5,305 bases of DNA, taken from a bacterium (GTDB lineage Bacteria; Chloroflexota; Chloroflexia; Thermomicrobiales; UBA6265). The notes beneath the pieces are model-generated. The model saw only the letters and a list, made by a program, of their open reading frames with translations. It was not told the DNA's origin and searched no databases. Every line of letters begins with the position of its first letter. Position 1 is the first letter of the stretch. The position numbers and the translations under genes are program-made. Below, piece by piece: positions 4,177-5,305 of this stretch. The DNA lies in contig JAPOLF010000144.1 of NCBI GenBank assembly GCA_029977305.1, positions 1-5,305 of the forward strand, given 5' to 3'.

Positions 4177-5305
4177 TCACCGCATGGCTGACGAAAGGAT
4201 GCCGAGTTCGGCCCGGTACTTCGCCACGGTGCGTCGCGCCACCCGAATGCCCCGGTCCTCGAGCATGTCGACGATCACGCGATCGGTGTAATGCTCGCCA
4301 TTGGCCGATTCATCCGCCATCAGTTCCTTGATCACGTCTTTCACGCTGAGCGACGGCGTGAAGAAATCGGAGAAGGGGATGACCCGCTGATTCGGCAGCA
4401 TCGCGTACTTGTTGGCGGTGGCGCGGCTCACGGTGGATTCGTGCACTCCCACCTGTTGGGCGACCACCGCCCGCGTCAATGGCCGCAGGGATCGCACACC
4501 CTCGTGCAGGAACGCATCCTGCATCTCGGCAATGCAGCGGCTGATCTTCAGCAAGGTGGAGCGTCGCTGGTTGATCGTGCCGATGAACATCCGCGCCCGC
4601 GAACTGTAATTCCGGATGTGTTCGAGCGAGGCGGCGTTCACCGCTTCGCCGCGCACCTCATCTTTACGGAGGTGTTGGCTCTTGGCGAGTTCCTCATAAA
4701 GCGGGTTCACATGCAACCGTTGGCCGAACCGGTCCACCACGTCGACAGTCAATGCACCTTCATCGTCGATGAGGAACACGACGTCCGGGCTGGTGAAGGC
4801 GGTGCCGCTCGGCGTCTGCCACGTCCGGGCGTCAGCCAATTGAAGCGGCGAAGGGCTGAGCCGCGTGCGGATGAACTCGCGCGCCTCCTCGATGTCAGAT
4901 ACGTCCACGCCAAGCGCACGGGCGATGCTCCCATGGCGATGCATCGCGAGATCGTCGAGGTGGTTGGTGATCACGGGTGCCGTCGCAACCGGGATCGCGA
5001 CGCCAGCAGCCTCCAGCGCCTGCACCTGAAGGTGGAGTGACTCCGCAACCGATCGCGCACCAACGCCTGGCGGCGAGACCTCTTGAATCGCCCGGATCAC
5101 GGCATCGATCGTCTCTGGTCGCTCGTCGACGCGTCGCGGCAGAGCTTCAAGGTCGACATCGAGAATCCCGCGGCTGTCGATGCTTGCCACCAGATACTCA
5201 GCGAGATACAGGAGGGAATGGTCGATGCTCGTCCCCACATCCCGCAGGATCAGCTGGAGCACATCCTCGCGGGTGGCCACGAGCATCAGCGGATCGAATT
5301 CATCG
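4177..5305 (-). CDS. rpoN: RNA polymerase sigma-54 factor (runs off the right edge)
   Basis: Sigma-54 directs RNA polymerase to -24/-12 promoters, which open only with an ATP-driven enhancer-binding activator. The C-terminal 375 or so residues are present; the frame stays open to the window edge. The missing part should hold the start and the activator-responsive region I. Visible from the right are FDPLMLVA (start of the core-binding domain), the EVSPPGVGARSVAESL block (bases about 5035-5079), NPLYEEL, and the long helix INQRRSTLLKISRCIAEMQ. The helix-turn-helix follows, PLTRAVVAQQVGVHESTVSR and ANKYAM (about 4399-4482). The RpoN box ARRTVAKYR (4213-4239), which reads the -24 element, is perfect. 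The usual ELKYFF-like stretch after the helix-turn-helix is replaced by PFSDFF. An inverted repeat follows the stop closely. None of the usual partners (raiA/hpf, ptsN, an activator) is downstream; the next genes are an SH3b protein and tyrA. Confidence 0.96.
   Translation of the reverse strand, partial: DEFDPLMLVATREDVLQLILRDVGTSIDHSLLYLAEYLVASIDSRGILDVDLEALPRRVDERPETIDAVIRAIQEVSPPGVGARSVAESLHLQVQALEAAGVAIPVATAPVITNHLDDLAMHRHGSIARALGVDVSDIEEAREFIRTRLSPSPLQLADARTWQTPSGTAFTSPDVVFLIDDEGALTVDVVDRFGQRLHVNPLYEELAKSQHLRKDEVRGEAVNAASLEHIRNYSSRARMFIGTINQRRSTLLKISRCIAEMQDAFLHEGVRSLRPLTRAVVAQQVGVHESTVSRATANKYAMLPNQRVIPFSDFFTPSLSVKDVIKELMADESANGEHYTDRVIVDMLEDRGIRVARRTVAKYRAELGILSSAMR

Noticed and set aside
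4291..5040. Plus-strand open frame opposite rpoN (249 codons)
   Set aside because: Antisense to unmistakable sigma-54 sequence, with shadow-like composition and no recognisable domain.

Overview
The window reads as ordinary chromosome from a GC-rich, free-living bacterium. It carries seven protein-coding genes, six on the minus strand and one on the plus strand, and almost no unexplained space (the longest gap is about 107 bases). No tRNA, rRNA, CRISPR array, insertion sequence or phage gene was seen. The closest stylistic match is Chloroflexota (for example Thermomicrobia-like lineages). That rests on the TyrA motif style, an envelope protein with a Thr/Pro/Ala/Val stalk and an SH3b domain, and scattered single-gene housekeeping context; it is a low-confidence inference.

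Right half, all minus strand, in order of transcription: a 5'-truncated rpoN (sigma-54) enters from the right edge and ends at 4177. A clear inverted repeat with a T-run follows it. Next comes a membrane-anchored SH3b protein (3558..4097), then a prephenate/arogenate dehydrogenase, tyrA (2435..3490), with a strong ribosome binding site and a small hairpin in its leader. Gaps of 79 and 67 bases leave room for independent expression of each gene.

Middle: one plus-strand gene of unknown function (2001..2438) runs convergently into tyrA. The two genes share a CTAG palindrome as both of their stop codons, so no terminator can lie between them. This gene is divergent from the gene to its left, and the 107-base divergent spacer (1894..2000) must hold both promoters.

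Left half, all minus strand: a small two-helix membrane protein of unknown function (1504..1893), a Nudix-fold protein (952..1413), and the N-terminal 292 residues of uvrB, which leaves the window at the left edge. Gaps are 90 and 75 bases, and a plausible -10 element lies directly ahead of uvrB.

No novel multi-gene system is evident. The observations most worth following are: the Nudix protein has lost all three glutamates of the REXXEE core, so it is probably catalytically altered or dead; TyrA has Ser where NAD-dependent enzymes usually carry an acidic residue after strand beta-2, which suggests NADP use, and has a disordered tail instead of an ACT domain; and the lone plus-strand gene is an unrecognised family with good coding and expression signals.
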